Assembly: GCA_021648125.1 (NCBI GenBank)
Contig: JAKITK010000004.1
Span: 39,720-103,719 of the forward strand
Origin: Lysobacterales bacterium
GTDB taxonomy: Bacteria; Pseudomonadota; Gammaproteobacteria; Xanthomonadales; SZUA-36
Length of the DNA stretch: 64,000 nt
Direction of reading: 5' to 3'
Shown: piece by piece, positions 1-8,526 of the stretch
Numbering within the stretch: position 1 is the first letter of the stretch
Layout of the letters: every line of letters starts with the position of its first letter
Translations under genes and position numbers: made by a program
Notes under the pieces: model-generated
Database searches by the model: none
What the model saw: the letters and a program-made list of their open reading frames with translations, nothing else
What the model was told of the DNA's origin: nothing

Positions 1-374
1 CCAACCAGTGGCCATTTGGCAATTTCCGCTTTGGAAACAAAACTCATTTTGGTAACTGAGCCAAGCAATAAAATATCGAGAAAAGAAACATGGTTGGCAA
101 CCACAAATAACGGTCCTGAATTGATGCCCCCAATAACCTCCCTGTGAATACCAAAAGCCAAGCATAAACTATTTGCCCAGCCAGTTTGCATAACTTCATC
201 GAGCTGGCGTTTTCCAACCGCAATAGCAGCGCCATAGCGATTGACCGTCAACATTAATAAAGGCAGGCCGAGGATAATCAGCAACAGTAAAAAAGGCAGG
301 CGAAGTAGAATTCGCAAAGGATGTACCCAGCTCCAACCCGAGCCTATAGTTGTTAGTGGTGAAGATTCCTGCAT
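1..374 (-). CDS. 1-acyl-sn-glycerol-3-phosphate acyltransferase-like protein (PlsC family), 3' end cut by window
   Basis: The reading frame runs off the left edge, so only about 124 N-terminal residues are present. A hydrophobic stretch rich in Leu/Ile near residues 20-40 suggests a membrane anchor. It is followed by NHVSFLD, the H-x4-D catalytic motif of PlsC-type glycerolipid acyltransferases, which use acyl-ACP or acyl-CoA to acylate lysophosphatidate or a related lipid at the inner membrane. The start is the only ATG after an upstream in-frame stop. Whether it is PlsC itself or an OlsA/Nlp-type paralog cannot be decided from the N-terminus. It is divergent from the reductase gene to its right. 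Confidence 0.8.
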   Translation of the reverse strand, partial: MQESSPLTTIGSGWSWVHPLRILLRLPFLLLLIILGLPLLMLTVNRYGAAIAVGKRQLDEVMQTGWANSLCLAFGIHREVIGGINSGPLFVVANHVSFLDILLLGSVTKMSFVSKAEIAKWPLV

Positions 375-470
375 GCGGTATTTGCCCGATTTCCAGCTCG
401 ACAGAATAACACAGCCACAAAGAGTAAAAAGTAGTTAAAATACCGCTTTATCGCAAAATATAGATTCACA

Positions 471-1526
471 ATGCCTGATACCAACCAACACACAATCAAG
501 TTGCAGCTCAGTGGCAATACTTTTAGCACAAAAAATGATGAAAGCGTGCTTGAGGCTGCTGGTAGACAAGGAGTAAAACTTCCCTATAGCTGCAAAAATG
601 GTACCTGTGGTAACTGCAAAGCTAGGCTTATCAGCGGCACAATCAGCTATCCAGGCCACCCGCCCCTGGGCTTGGATGAAAATGAAAAAGCCAACGGGGA
701 TGTTTTATTGTGTCAGGCTGTTGCTGATAGCGATTTACTGATTGCTGTACGCGAAATAGAAGCTATCAAAGACATACCCGTGCGCCTGCTACCTGCGCGC
801 GTATCCAGTAAAGTATTTCTCTCGCCGAATGTGGTAAAGCTGAGATTAAAACTACCAAAAGCTCAAAGAATGCAGTTTCTGGCCGGCCAATATGTTGACA
901 TTCTGTTACCTGGCGGCAAACGCCGCGCTTTTTCAATCGCCAGTCCGCCCAATGACGCAGACGAGCTCGAACTGCATATCCGCCACATAGACGGAGGTGA
1001 CTTTACATCCTGGGTATTTACTGAGCTGCAAGTTAAAGGAATATTACGCATAGAGGGCCCGCTAGGAACCTTTTTTATTCGCCATAACTCTAAGCGACCG
1101 ATGATAATGATGGGTGGTGGTACTGGTTTTGCGCCTTTAAAATCAATGATCGAATATCTACTAAGGAAACAGAGCACCCGCCCCATCCACTTATTCTGGG
1201 GTGCGCGCAATGCGGATGAATTATATTGTCTTGATCTGCCCAAAGGCTGGGCTGAAACGCAGCCGCATATACAATTCACACCAGTATTATCCGATCCTTC
1301 GCCCGCCGATAACTGGCAGGGGCGCACGGGTTTTGTGCATACTGCGGTGATGGATGATTACCCGGATATGTCCGCTCACGATGTTTACATGAGTGGCCCT
1401 CCGATAATGATAGATACCGCCCGACATGCCTTTCCGGAACAAGGGCTACAGGATGATCGCCTGTTCTATGATTCCTTCGAGTTCGGTGCTGATGTTCCCT
1501 TTGAGATCCTTGCTGAACCACACTAA
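471..1526 (+). CDS. 2Fe-2S ferredoxin/FAD/NAD(P)H reductase (CDP-6-deoxy-delta-3,4-glucoseen reductase-like)
   Basis: This 351-residue protein has three modules in order. First is a plant-type 2Fe-2S domain with Cys41, Cys46, Cys49 (in SCKNGTCGNC) and Cys81. Next is a flavin-binding barrel with the RAFSIAS motif (R-x-F-S). Last is an NAD(P)-binding lobe with MMGGGTGFAPLKSM. It would pass electrons from NAD(P)H through FAD to the iron-sulfur centre and on to an unidentified acceptor in the cytoplasm. Such genes are often named after AscD, but the neighbourhood shows no deoxysugar genes, so the real partner is unknown; an oxygenase or radical enzyme is possible. It ends 53 bp before the convergent hemY stop. 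Confidence 0.85.
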   Translation: MPDTNQHTIKLQLSGNTFSTKNDESVLEAAGRQGVKLPYSCKNGTCGNCKARLISGTISYPGHPPLGLDENEKANGDVLLCQAVADSDLLIAVREIEAIKDIPVRLLPARVSSKVFLSPNVVKLRLKLPKAQRMQFLAGQYVDILLPGGKRRAFSIASPPNDADELELHIRHIDGGDFTSWVFTELQVKGILRIEGPLGTFFIRHNSKRPMIMMGGGTGFAPLKSMIEYLLRKQSTRPIHLFWGARNADELYCLDLPKGWAETQPHIQFTPVLSDPSPADNWQGRTGFVHTAVMDDYPDMSAHDVYMSGPPIMIDTARHAFPEQGLQDDRLFYDSFEFGADVPFEILAEPH

Positions 1527-1579
1527 GCGCTGCGTAGGCATAAAATACTTAGCCAACCCAGAATGTATTTCTCAGAGGT

Positions 1580-2737
1580 TTATAATTTCTTGGTGAGTTC
1601 GAATGCTTGGCGGTAGTAATCGCTGGCTTCTTCGAGATCTCCGAGGCGATGACAGAGAGCACCTAGGGTCGCGTAGGTATCCTCATCAGGGAGTTGGCGT
1701 AAGCTGGTTTCAAGGTGCTCCCGGGCTTTCCCCCAAATTTTATTGGCCAAGCACAAACGCCCGATAGCAAGATGAAGGCCTGGGTCTTCAGGCTGTTGGT
1801 ATAACCACTTTTCTGTTTGTTTAAGCCGCGCTGATGGGTCGCCTCCATCAAGCATGGCATATTGATGAATAAGTTCAGCGGACCATTCTCGCGAAAGAGA
1901 TTTTCGCAATAGAGTTTCGGCCTGATCGGTGGCTAAGAATTTAAGTAATTGACCCGCGTAACTGCTGATCAGTGAAGTGTCTTTATGTGCATTGCGCGGC
2001 AATTTTTTCCAAGCTTTGTGTAAGGCTGGCAGGTCACCTGTTTGAACTAAGCCTTGCCGATACATTTTTTGTAAACAATCGGTTTCTTCCTGAGCATCAA
2101 TCACACCCAGTTTACGCAAGCGCGGTGCAATCTCCCCTGCTTTTTGCCATTTTTTAGTGTTTCTATAGCAATGATAAAGAAAAGTTCGGGTTTGCTGGTG
2201 ACGCGGGTTTTGTTTCTGTAATTCTTCCAGTACAGTCACCGCCTCTTGCCACTTTTCATTGGCCATTAACATTTCAGCACGCGATAAAGCCACCAGTATA
2301 TTTTTCTTACCGCCACCCTTCACTTTGGTTAAATACTCTTCGCGGGCGGTGGGATCAGACAGCCCTTCCGCTGCTCTGGCAGCACCTAACAAGGCCACTG
2401 TTGACTGTTCGCCGGAAGATGATTTACTCAAGGCCTTTTCCGCGGTTTTAAAATCTCCTTCAACCAATGCCAGCAAGCCTTTTTCAAGGCGTTTGCGGGA
2501 TGCATTCTCGCGCACTCTTTCTGCGGTTCTCAATGGCCAGCGCCAGAGCCAGAAAGCCAGGCGGATTAAAACAAAAATCAATACCAAGGATACAATCAAC
2601 ACCAGCAGCGATGATTCTAGCGACCAGCCCTGAAAGCGCACCAGCACATAACCAGGGTCAGCCTTTAAAATGGGCGCCAGAAAAGCCGCCAAAACAACGA
2701 GCAGCAAGCCGCTGATTACCAGTATTATGACACGCAT
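1580..2737 (-). CDS. hemY: HemY, inner-membrane TPR protein of the heme-gene cluster
   Basis: The 385-residue protein begins with two hydrophobic helices (about residues 3-25 and 40-65), followed by a cytosolic or periplasmic region of tetratricopeptide-like helices (for example the LARALSRAEMLMANEKWQEA-type segment and a C-terminal AYATLGALCHRLGDL-like repeat). This is the proteobacterial HemY family, not the protoporphyrinogen oxidase of the same name in Gram-positives. Its exact role in heme synthesis is not established. It is the last gene of the algZ-algR-hemC-hemD-hemX-hemY run; its start codon overlaps the hemX stop by one base, so translational coupling is likely. Confidence 0.88.
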   Translation of the reverse strand: MRVIILVISGLLLVVLAAFLAPILKADPGYVLVRFQGWSLESSLLVLIVSLVLIFVLIRLAFWLWRWPLRTAERVRENASRKRLEKGLLALVEGDFKTAEKALSKSSSGEQSTVALLGAARAAEGLSDPTAREEYLTKVKGGGKKNILVALSRAEMLMANEKWQEAVTVLEELQKQNPRHQQTRTFLYHCYRNTKKWQKAGEIAPRLRKLGVIDAQEETDCLQKMYRQGLVQTGDLPALHKAWKKLPRNAHKDTSLISSYAGQLLKFLATDQAETLLRKSLSREWSAELIHQYAMLDGGDPSARLKQTEKWLYQQPEDPGLHLAIGRLCLANKIWGKAREHLETSLRQLPDEDTYATLGALCHRLGDLEEASDYYRQAFELTKKL

Positions 2738-4065
2738 CAGCTTTCCGGCTCTGATTCTGGCTGGCTCTGCAAGACCGGCTCTACCGCTGTTTTAACTGGT
2801 CTGGCTTGCAGTTGTCGGGTTAGTACTAACAGCGGGTTCAAATCAGGCCATTCGGGGCTTAGCTCTACCCGTGAGAGTTCATCCAGCGAGTTCAACGCAC
2901 TTGCGTTGGCGCTCACCGATGGATCAAAGTATTCGCCTAACCAGTTGGAAACCCGGTTTACCGAGCTCTGGTAATTAGCCACATGGCCGGCGATTGCGGC
3001 TACCCTTGCGGCCTGTAACTCCAGGCGAATACGGTCCTTCATTCGTTCCGCCTGTGTTAATGTGAGAAATTCGTTATTACCCTGATCTTCCCTGATGGTA
3101 ACCAGAGAACCCAGCAGATAGGCAAGCTTAGCCCTAAGGTCAGATTCACCGTCAGCGCTTTCGCCCGGTGCTTCTTCACTGCGTTCCGGCAGATGGGTCT
3201 GCCAATGACTTACCGATTGTTCCAGCGCCAGCAATTGACCGGTAATAGCCACAATATCCGCTGCCGATAATGCATTGATCGCCAGTAAATCCTCCTGGAT
3301 TCGGTGCCTTACCGGGGCAAACAAAAGGCTGTCCTGGCTTGCCAGTTGCTGATCAGCCAACTGTAACATTTCTACGGCCGCCGCCTGATCGTTAAATATT
3401 ACCAGTCTCTGAGCGGCTACCCTGATCAGGAAAGTAACTTCAGCCAGCGCGACATCTCGGTCTGTTGCCTGTTTGTTTAACGCCAATCTTGATAGAGTAA
3501 CTTCTGTTACCTGTTGGCGATCGCCCAAACCGCTAAATACCTGTTCGAGTGCTGCCAGTCGGGATTGCAGTGCCGATTCGACATCAATCTGCTGCAATTG
3601 GCTACTGGAAACCGCTTCAATCCGTGCGCCCAGCTTATCCAGTTTCGGCTGCAGCACATCCTCGCCGAGAATTTTCCCACCCATTGACTCAACGGCAACT
3701 TGCAAGCCTTCAATTTCAGCCTGTAAGCGCGCATTCTCATTACTGGCCTGGGCCAGTGCCGTGCTGTTCACTTCCTGATTTTGAAACTCGCGCCAATAAC
3801 CCCCACCAATGGCGATAACTGCCAACAGCAGTGCGAGTATGGCAATAGCGCGGCCAGAAGAAGGCGGCTTAACTGGCTTAGGCGACTTGGGTGCTTGCGT
3901 TGCGCTAGGTTTTTTATTTTCGGCTTTATCAGCAGCGCTGGAAGCCGATTTTGTAACGGGCTTCTGCCGGCTTACCGGCTTCTTTTTAGCTGTTTTTGCC
4001 GTTGGCTTAACAGTTGCCTTTGCAAGTAATTTTTCGGCTTTATCGGGGGATTTTTCTTCACTCAT
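2737..4065 (-). CDS. hemX: HemX family protein (uroporphyrinogen-III C-methyltransferase-like)
   Basis: The protein has 442 residues. The first about 90 residues are rich in Lys, Ala, Pro and Thr and low in complexity. A single transmembrane helix follows (AIAILALLLAVIAIGGGYW), then a long helical, Gln/Leu-rich domain with coiled-coil character. This matches proteobacterial HemX, a single-pass membrane protein encoded between hemD and hemY. The old annotation as a methyltransferase is not supported because no SAM-binding motif is visible. It may scaffold heme-pathway enzymes at the membrane, which is inference from context. It lies 39 bp downstream of hemD. Confidence 0.88.
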   Translation of the reverse strand: MSEEKSPDKAEKLLAKATVKPTAKTAKKKPVSRQKPVTKSASSAADKAENKKPSATQAPKSPKPVKPPSSGRAIAILALLLAVIAIGGGYWREFQNQEVNSTALAQASNENARLQAEIEGLQVAVESMGGKILGEDVLQPKLDKLGARIEAVSSSQLQQIDVESALQSRLAALEQVFSGLGDRQQVTEVTLSRLALNKQATDRDVALAEVTFLIRVAAQRLVIFNDQAAAVEMLQLADQQLASQDSLLFAPVRHRIQEDLLAINALSAADIVAITGQLLALEQSVSHWQTHLPERSEEAPGESADGESDLRAKLAYLLGSLVTIREDQGNNEFLTLTQAERMKDRIRLELQAARVAAIAGHVANYQSSVNRVSNWLGEYFDPSVSANASALNSLDELSRVELSPEWPDLNPLLVLTRQLQARPVKTAVEPVLQSQPESEPES

Positions 4066-4104
4066 GAAAATATACTCTTGGACTTAATATAGATGCTACT
4101 AGAA

Positions 4105-4884
4105 TCACCGCACTGATGCACCGGTTTGTTGCACAATTTGCTCGCTAATTGCTAGATTATCTGTTGCAGCTGAAACCCTGACGATTTTAATCCCATAATC
4201 CAAGGCCTGCTGCTGTAACCTTTTTGAGAGAACCAGTGCCTGTCCCTTAATCAACTTAGCTGCAATTTGCGCTGGCCACTCGGTAAACGCAACTTTTAAG
4301 GCCAAAGATGATGTAAAAACACTGTTTAAGCTGATCTGCGCGCTGATAATATCGTTGGCTTCCGTTGACAACGCTAGCGTACGGCGTTTATAGACGGTGA
4401 TCTTATGTACCGCATAGCCTCTGGACTGTAGCGTTTTTTCGATTAAATCGCGCCCACCCGGCGCTGTGATTATAGCCATATTTACAGCTAAATTGGCTAC
4501 CTGCTGAATCTCCGGCAGTGCCAATAATGCCTCGGAATTAATCCCTTCTGAGCGGCTGATGTTCTGTACACCATGTGCTTTGAGCGCCTCGGCAGTCGCC
4601 GGGCCTACTGCTATACACATCGCCTGAAGCGGGAATCTCAGCGTGGCACTTTGCAGGCCTTGAACAAAACCTACAACCGCATTAACACTGGGGAAAATAA
4701 GGCATAAGTCAGGTGTTTGTAATAACTGAATATATTCACGCAGATAATCGCCTGCGCGCAAATGAATTTCAAACGCAGGGGCAATCAGGCTATCGATACC
4801 GGCGGCCTTGAGCAAGACCCCCAGTTCCTGGCCTTTAGGTAACGGACGGGTGATTAAAACCAATGACTGCAGCGCTTTGGACAT
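4105..4884 (-). CDS. hemD: uroporphyrinogen-III synthase
   Basis: The 259-residue product fits HemD in length and in position directly after hemC. The N-terminus (LVLITRPLPKGQELGVLL) is the typical first strand and helix of the HemD4 fold, and the VGPATAEALKAHGVQ segment is the conserved middle motif (VGxxTAxALxxxG). It closes hydroxymethylbilane with inversion of ring D to give uroporphyrinogen III, the branch precursor of heme, siroheme and cobalamin. The hemD start codon touches the hemC stop, so both are likely translated from one mRNA and coupled. Confidence 0.92.
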   Translation of the reverse strand: MSKALQSLVLITRPLPKGQELGVLLKAAGIDSLIAPAFEIHLRAGDYLREYIQLLQTPDLCLIFPSVNAVVGFVQGLQSATLRFPLQAMCIAVGPATAEALKAHGVQNISRSEGINSEALLALPEIQQVANLAVNMAIITAPGGRDLIEKTLQSRGYAVHKITVYKRRTLALSTEANDIISAQISLNSVFTSSLALKVAFTEWPAQIAAKLIKGQALVLSKRLQQQALDYGIKIVRVSAATDNLAISEQIVQQTGASVR

Positions 4885-5813
4885 TAATTATCTGAGGCAT
4901 TATCTAGGGCAGCTACGATCTGGCGACCACCAGTGTCTAATAGCTGATCTGCAAGTCGGCTACCCAGCGCTTGTGCATCGGCACAATTGGCAGAGCCTTC
5001 AACCGCTACGCTGTGGCTACCGTCCGGCATTGCCAGCCCGGCGTGCATCTGCAACTGCATATCTGTGACTACAGCAAATGCTGATAACGGCCAATGGCAA
5101 CCCGCCCCAAGCCGCGCGGCCAGTGCGCGCTCTGCCAGTGATGTACAGCGCGCAGTGGGGTCATCCAGTGCTTGTATATATGCCGCTGCAGGGCTTCCAT
5201 CACAACATTCGATGCCGATAGTTCCCTGACCGGGTGATGGCAACCAATGCGAAACGGACAATACTTCGGTGATTCGCTGGCCCCAGCCCAAGCGTTCAAG
5301 GCCGGCGCAGGCAAGGATAATAGCGGCATATTCACCGGCATCCAGCTTGGCGATTCGAGTATTTACATTGCCGCGCAGATCACGAACATCAAGGTCCGAA
5401 CGCCTGGCCAATAAATGACTGCGACGGCGCAGGCTGGAGGTTCCAACGATGGCCCCGGGCGGCAAGGATTCTAGATTCGCGTAATTATTTGATACGAAGG
5501 CATCTGCGGGATTCGCCCGTGCTAAAAAAGCCGGCATTTGCATAGCTGTGGGCAATACTGCAGGAACATCTTTAACTGAATGTACGGCGATATCGGCCTC
5601 ATCCGCAAGCAAGGCCTGTTCCAGTTCTTTTAAAAATAGGCCCTTACCCCCGATTTCCGCCAAGGGTTTATCCTGGATTTGGTCTCCCCGGGTTGTCATT
5701 GGCACTAGGCTGACGGAAAGCTCCGGGAATTTTTGTCGCAGCAACGCCTGCACATGCTCTGCCTGCCAGAGGGCAAGCTGTGATTCACGCGTGGCAATTC
5801 TGATTTTTTGCAT
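4884..5813 (-). CDS. hemC: hydroxymethylbilane synthase (porphobilinogen deaminase)
   Basis: HemC condenses four porphobilinogen units to hydroxymethylbilane. The 309-residue sequence opens with IRIATRESQLALWQAEHV, the family signature, and contains the central VGTSSLRRRSHLLARR motif for substrate carboxylates. The cysteine in RLGAGCHWPL near residue 240 binds the dipyrromethane cofactor. HSVKDVP, also conserved, lies near residue 80. It is the first heme gene after the algR response regulator, six bases downstream, so heme-precursor synthesis is probably co-transcribed with the two-component system, as in pseudomonads. Confidence 0.96.
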   Translation of the reverse strand: MQKIRIATRESQLALWQAEHVQALLRQKFPELSVSLVPMTTRGDQIQDKPLAEIGGKGLFLKELEQALLADEADIAVHSVKDVPAVLPTAMQMPAFLARANPADAFVSNNYANLESLPPGAIVGTSSLRRRSHLLARRSDLDVRDLRGNVNTRIAKLDAGEYAAIILACAGLERLGWGQRITEVLSVSHWLPSPGQGTIGIECCDGSPAAAYIQALDDPTARCTSLAERALAARLGAGCHWPLSAFAVVTDMQLQMHAGLAMPDGSHSVAVEGSANCADAQALGSRLADQLLDTGGRQIVAALDNASDN

Positions 5814-5819
5814 TTGGTT

Positions 5820-6536
5820 TTATTGTTCCTTCAACCAGTCGCGAATGACAGCAACATTTCTGCGACTGACCTGCGGGGTAAGCTTGGTACCTTCCAGTAA
5901 CAAGTGCTGCTGACCTTTTGAATCCCGGTGCAGTCCGCGAATTTTGTCCCGAGCCACCAGTGTATTGCGGTGAATTCGTAGGAATTCAGCAGCAAACTCT
6001 TGTTCCAGTTCTTTCAGGGGTTCATCAATGATGGCATCACCACCCTGATGACAAATTATCGTATATTTATCCTCGGCACGGACACAATATATCTCCTCCA
6101 TGGGGATTAATATTACTTTTTCACCGACCCGTGAGCGCAGATATTTACGCTGAACGGCATCAGTCGAACCCAGACCAAGAAACTGGCGGGCCTTATTTAA
6201 AGCCGCAATTAAGCGTTCACGCCGGACGGGTTTAAGCAGGTAATCCAGTGCTTGCTGCTCGAAGGCCTGCAAGGCATGTTCATCAAAGGCGGTACAAAAG
6301 ACTATTGCCGGCTGAGGGCTCTTTAGTTTCAACTCAGCAGCGACCTGTAGACCATCCATATCTGGCATGTGAATATCCAGCAATAATAGATCCGGTTTAA
6401 GCTGGTTGTATTTTTCCAAGGCCTCACGGCCATTTAGCGCTTCACCAACGACCTCACAGAATGGTATTTCTGCCAGCAAGCGGTGCAAACGGCTCAGAGC
6501 CAGAGGTTCATCATCAACTATTAGAATATGCATCAT
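5820..6536 (-). CDS. algR: AlgR-like LytTR response regulator
   Basis: This 238-residue regulator has an N-terminal receiver domain with the acidic pair in LIVDDEPLA, the phospho-acceptor Asp in LLLDIHMPDMDGL (about residue 54) and the conserved Lys in YLLKPVRRERL. A C-terminal LytTR DNA-binding domain (about residues 135-235) contains the EIYCVRAEDKYT and RIHRNTLV motifs. AlgR-type proteins control alginate, twitching and other surface genes in pseudomonads; targets here are unknown. The gene overlaps algZ by 23 bp. Either of two adjacent Met codons could be the start. Confidence 0.92.
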   Translation of the reverse strand: MMHILIVDDEPLALSRLHRLLAEIPFCEVVGEALNGREALEKYNQLKPDLLLLDIHMPDMDGLQVAAELKLKSPQPAIVFCTAFDEHALQAFEQQALDYLLKPVRRERLIAALNKARQFLGLGSTDAVQRKYLRSRVGEKVILIPMEEIYCVRAEDKYTIICHQGGDAIIDEPLKELEQEFAAEFLRIHRNTLVARDKIRGLHRDSKGQQHLLLEGTKLTPQVSRRNVAVIRDWLKEQ

Positions 6537-7560
6537 AAGGGAACCGCAGTATTGTCTGGAACTGTTCTTCTTCCCGGTTCAGGCTCAGACTTGCCCGCCC
6601 CGCATAATGATATTGTAAGCGTTCACGGATATTGGCAACAGCCATCTGGTTACCCGTTCGCGAAGGCAAGCTGTTGGTAAGCGGTGAATTGACCACAATC
6701 ACTACAAAATCTCCATCACAGGCCCCTGAAATCCCGACAACTCCACCGTTAGGACTGGGTTCGATACCATGAGCGACCGCGTTTTCAACCAGGGGTTGCA
6801 GCAATAAGCGCGGGACCCTGGCATCTGTAGGTAAATCATCGACCTGCCAGTCTATTTGCAAGCGGCTACCAAAGCGGTGATGCTCAATGCGTAAGTATTT
6901 TCGCACCATTTCAAGTTCCTCACCGAGAGTGCCGGCGATACTGGTATCCCGCAGCGCACTACGAAATAAATCTGCCAAATCTTCGGTTGCCTGCTCCGCT
7001 TTAGTCGGATCTTCTGGGATGAGTGACGCAATCGAATTCAGACTGTTGAATAAAAAGTGTGGTCGAATACGACTTTGCAGCGCCTGTACTCTGGCTTCGG
7101 TTTGCGACAGGGTTTGCTGTTGCCATAATTGCTGAATATAAAAATAGCGTAGCATCGCGGCCGAAATCATTGCCACAACTAAGCTGATGCGCAGGCTAAA
7201 ACCGGGCTGTTGGTCTAGCGGCACAGAAAACCCAAACCGCTGCAATAACAGCCAGCCGAGCCATGAGTAGAAAACCGCACTAAGCACAATCAGCAGCCAA
7301 CTTAGCCACCAGGCCCGGTTGCCTTCAAAATTATTCAACCAGTTTCGCCACCAACACAAACTAGAAATCACCAATACAGACAGTGCTGCAATCAGAAAGC
7401 TATAGAACCCCAATTGATACCAGTCCGTTAGCCCATGATGCAACAAAGCATTAGCAAGTAGAACGATTTCCCCCATCAATACGGCTGTTAGCAGCACTTG
7501 CCAACGACAAAAATCTGGCAAAATGACCTGCAGGCTTTCTTCCTGTTGCTGTTTAGTCAT
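6514..7560 (-). CDS. algZ: AlgZ/FimS-like sensor histidine kinase (LytS type)
   Basis: The 348-residue protein has four to five hydrophobic helices in its first about 150 residues, then the His_kinase domain motif SRIRPHFLFNSLNSIASL, whose His is the expected phosphorylation site. A HATPase domain follows, with LLLQPLVENAVAHGI as the N box. It should phosphorylate the overlapping AlgR-like regulator. AlgZ/FimS proteins sense an unknown envelope signal. The start codon lies a few bases after the upstream esterase stop, so an operon of esterase-algZ-algR-hemCDXY is possible. Confidence 0.9.
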   Translation of the reverse strand: MTKQQQEESLQVILPDFCRWQVLLTAVLMGEIVLLANALLHHGLTDWYQLGFYSFLIAALSVLVISSLCWWRNWLNNFEGNRAWWLSWLLIVLSAVFYSWLGWLLLQRFGFSVPLDQQPGFSLRISLVVAMISAAMLRYFYIQQLWQQQTLSQTEARVQALQSRIRPHFLFNSLNSIASLIPEDPTKAEQATEDLADLFRSALRDTSIAGTLGEELEMVRKYLRIEHHRFGSRLQIDWQVDDLPTDARVPRLLLQPLVENAVAHGIEPSPNGGVVGISGACDGDFVVIVVNSPLTNSLPSRTGNQMAVANIRERLQYHYAGRASLSLNREEEQFQTILRFPYDAYSNS

Positions 7561-7565
7561 TCAAT

Positions 7566-8267
7566 TTAGCCATTCAATTTAACTGTAAAACGCTGACTTA
7601 ACCAAGCACCGATATCCTTGGTTTCCTGCTGACATACCGCATGTGCCATGGTATATACCTGCCATTGCACCTGATAACCCAGTTTGCTGAGGCGGCTAGC
7701 AGCGGTTTTCCCCGCGTTATAGGGGACAACCGGATCCTGGCTACCGTGAGCTGCAAAAATATGCATTCCAGCCGTGGCCGGATTATCCAAAGCTTCCAGC
7801 TGTTCAGGAAATAATAAATAGCAGGAAAGCGCCATAATACCCGCTAATTTTTGAGGGTATCGCAGGCCCACATGTAAGGCCATCGCACCTCCCTGGGAAA
7901 AGCCAGCAAGAATAATCTCATTAGGTTTTCTGCCCGCTGTAATTTCAGCATCAATCAAGTCGCCGATGCGTTTGCTGGAAGCGGCAATTCCCTGTTCATC
8001 TTGGTCGCGGCGTAAATCCATACCTTTGATGTCATACCAGGCCGGCATCGACACACCGCCATTTATGGTCACCGGACGGGAGGCTGCATTGGGAAAAACA
8101 AAACGCACCCCGGCAGCTTGTAATTCTTCGCTTAAACCCAGTTGTGGGACGATGGCTTCAAAATCATGCCCGTCAGCACCCAGCCCATGCAACCAGATCA
8201 CCGTAAAACGGGGGTCTTTAGCTGTTTCTACAAGCACGCAATCCGGATATTGTTGTTCTAGTGTCAC
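7566..8267 (-). CDS. carboxylesterase/phospholipase (alpha/beta hydrolase)
   Basis: The 233-residue enzyme belongs to the small carboxylesterase/lysophospholipase family. Seen motifs are VIWLHGLGADGHDF (oxyanion strand), the nucleophile elbow ILAGFSQGGAMAL, the Asp region AAHGSQDPVVPY and the His region YTMAHAVCQ, together giving a Ser-Asp-His triad. No signal peptide is seen, so it is cytoplasmic. Substrates of this family are short-chain esters or lysophospholipids. It sits between lptM (divergent) and algZ (same strand, 5 bp apart). Confidence 0.9.
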   Translation of the reverse strand: MTLEQQYPDCVLVETAKDPRFTVIWLHGLGADGHDFEAIVPQLGLSEELQAAGVRFVFPNAASRPVTINGGVSMPAWYDIKGMDLRRDQDEQGIAASSKRIGDLIDAEITAGRKPNEIILAGFSQGGAMALHVGLRYPQKLAGIMALSCYLLFPEQLEALDNPATAGMHIFAAHGSQDPVVPYNAGKTAASRLSKLGYQVQWQVYTMAHAVCQQETKDIGAWLSQRFTVKLNG

Positions 8268-8291
8268 TTTTATTTTTTCCTTTAGAATTTT

Positions 8292-8321
8292 TTGTTTTAT
8301 GTCGAGTAGTTAGTATATAGT
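8292..8321 (+). promoter_or_regulatory. probable sigma-70 promoter for lptM-dapF
   Basis: TTGTTT and TATAGT are separated by 18 bp, about 45 bp upstream of the lptM start codon, in the gap between divergent genes. It would drive lptM-dapF-DUF484-xerC. The match is moderate and no transcript start is known. Confidence 0.4.
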
Positions 8322-8367
8322 TTACACAGTGTACGCTCAGTAAAATATGTCATTATAGGAAGCCGCC

Positions 8368-8523
8368 ATGAAACCATTGTTTATCCCGCTGCTGTTAGCA
8401 CTGAGCTTGAGTGCCTGCGGCCAGAAAGGCGATCTATTCCTTAAAGAATCAAAGCCTGCTGGTGGCGAAACTGAAAAACCCACTCCAATGCCCGAAACCC
8501 AAGCAGCAACACCCGGTCAGTAA
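8368..8523 (+). CDS. lptM: LptM-type small lipoprotein (LptD maturation factor)
   Basis: This 51-residue protein begins MKPLFIPLLLALSLSACGQK: a short signal peptide, the lipobox LSAC with acylated Cys17, and the family-typical GQKGDL stretch. A Pro/Thr/Glu-rich tail follows. LptM (YifL in E. coli) helps the LPS translocon subunit LptD reach its correct disulfide pairing with LptE at the outer membrane. In pseudomonads it precedes lysA and dapF; here dapF follows after only three bases and lysA is missing. The lptD gene itself lies at 42.8-45.0 kb. Confidence 0.85.
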   Translation: MKPLFIPLLLALSLSACGQKGDLFLKESKPAGGETEKPTPMPETQAATPGQ

Positions 8524-8526
8524 TCG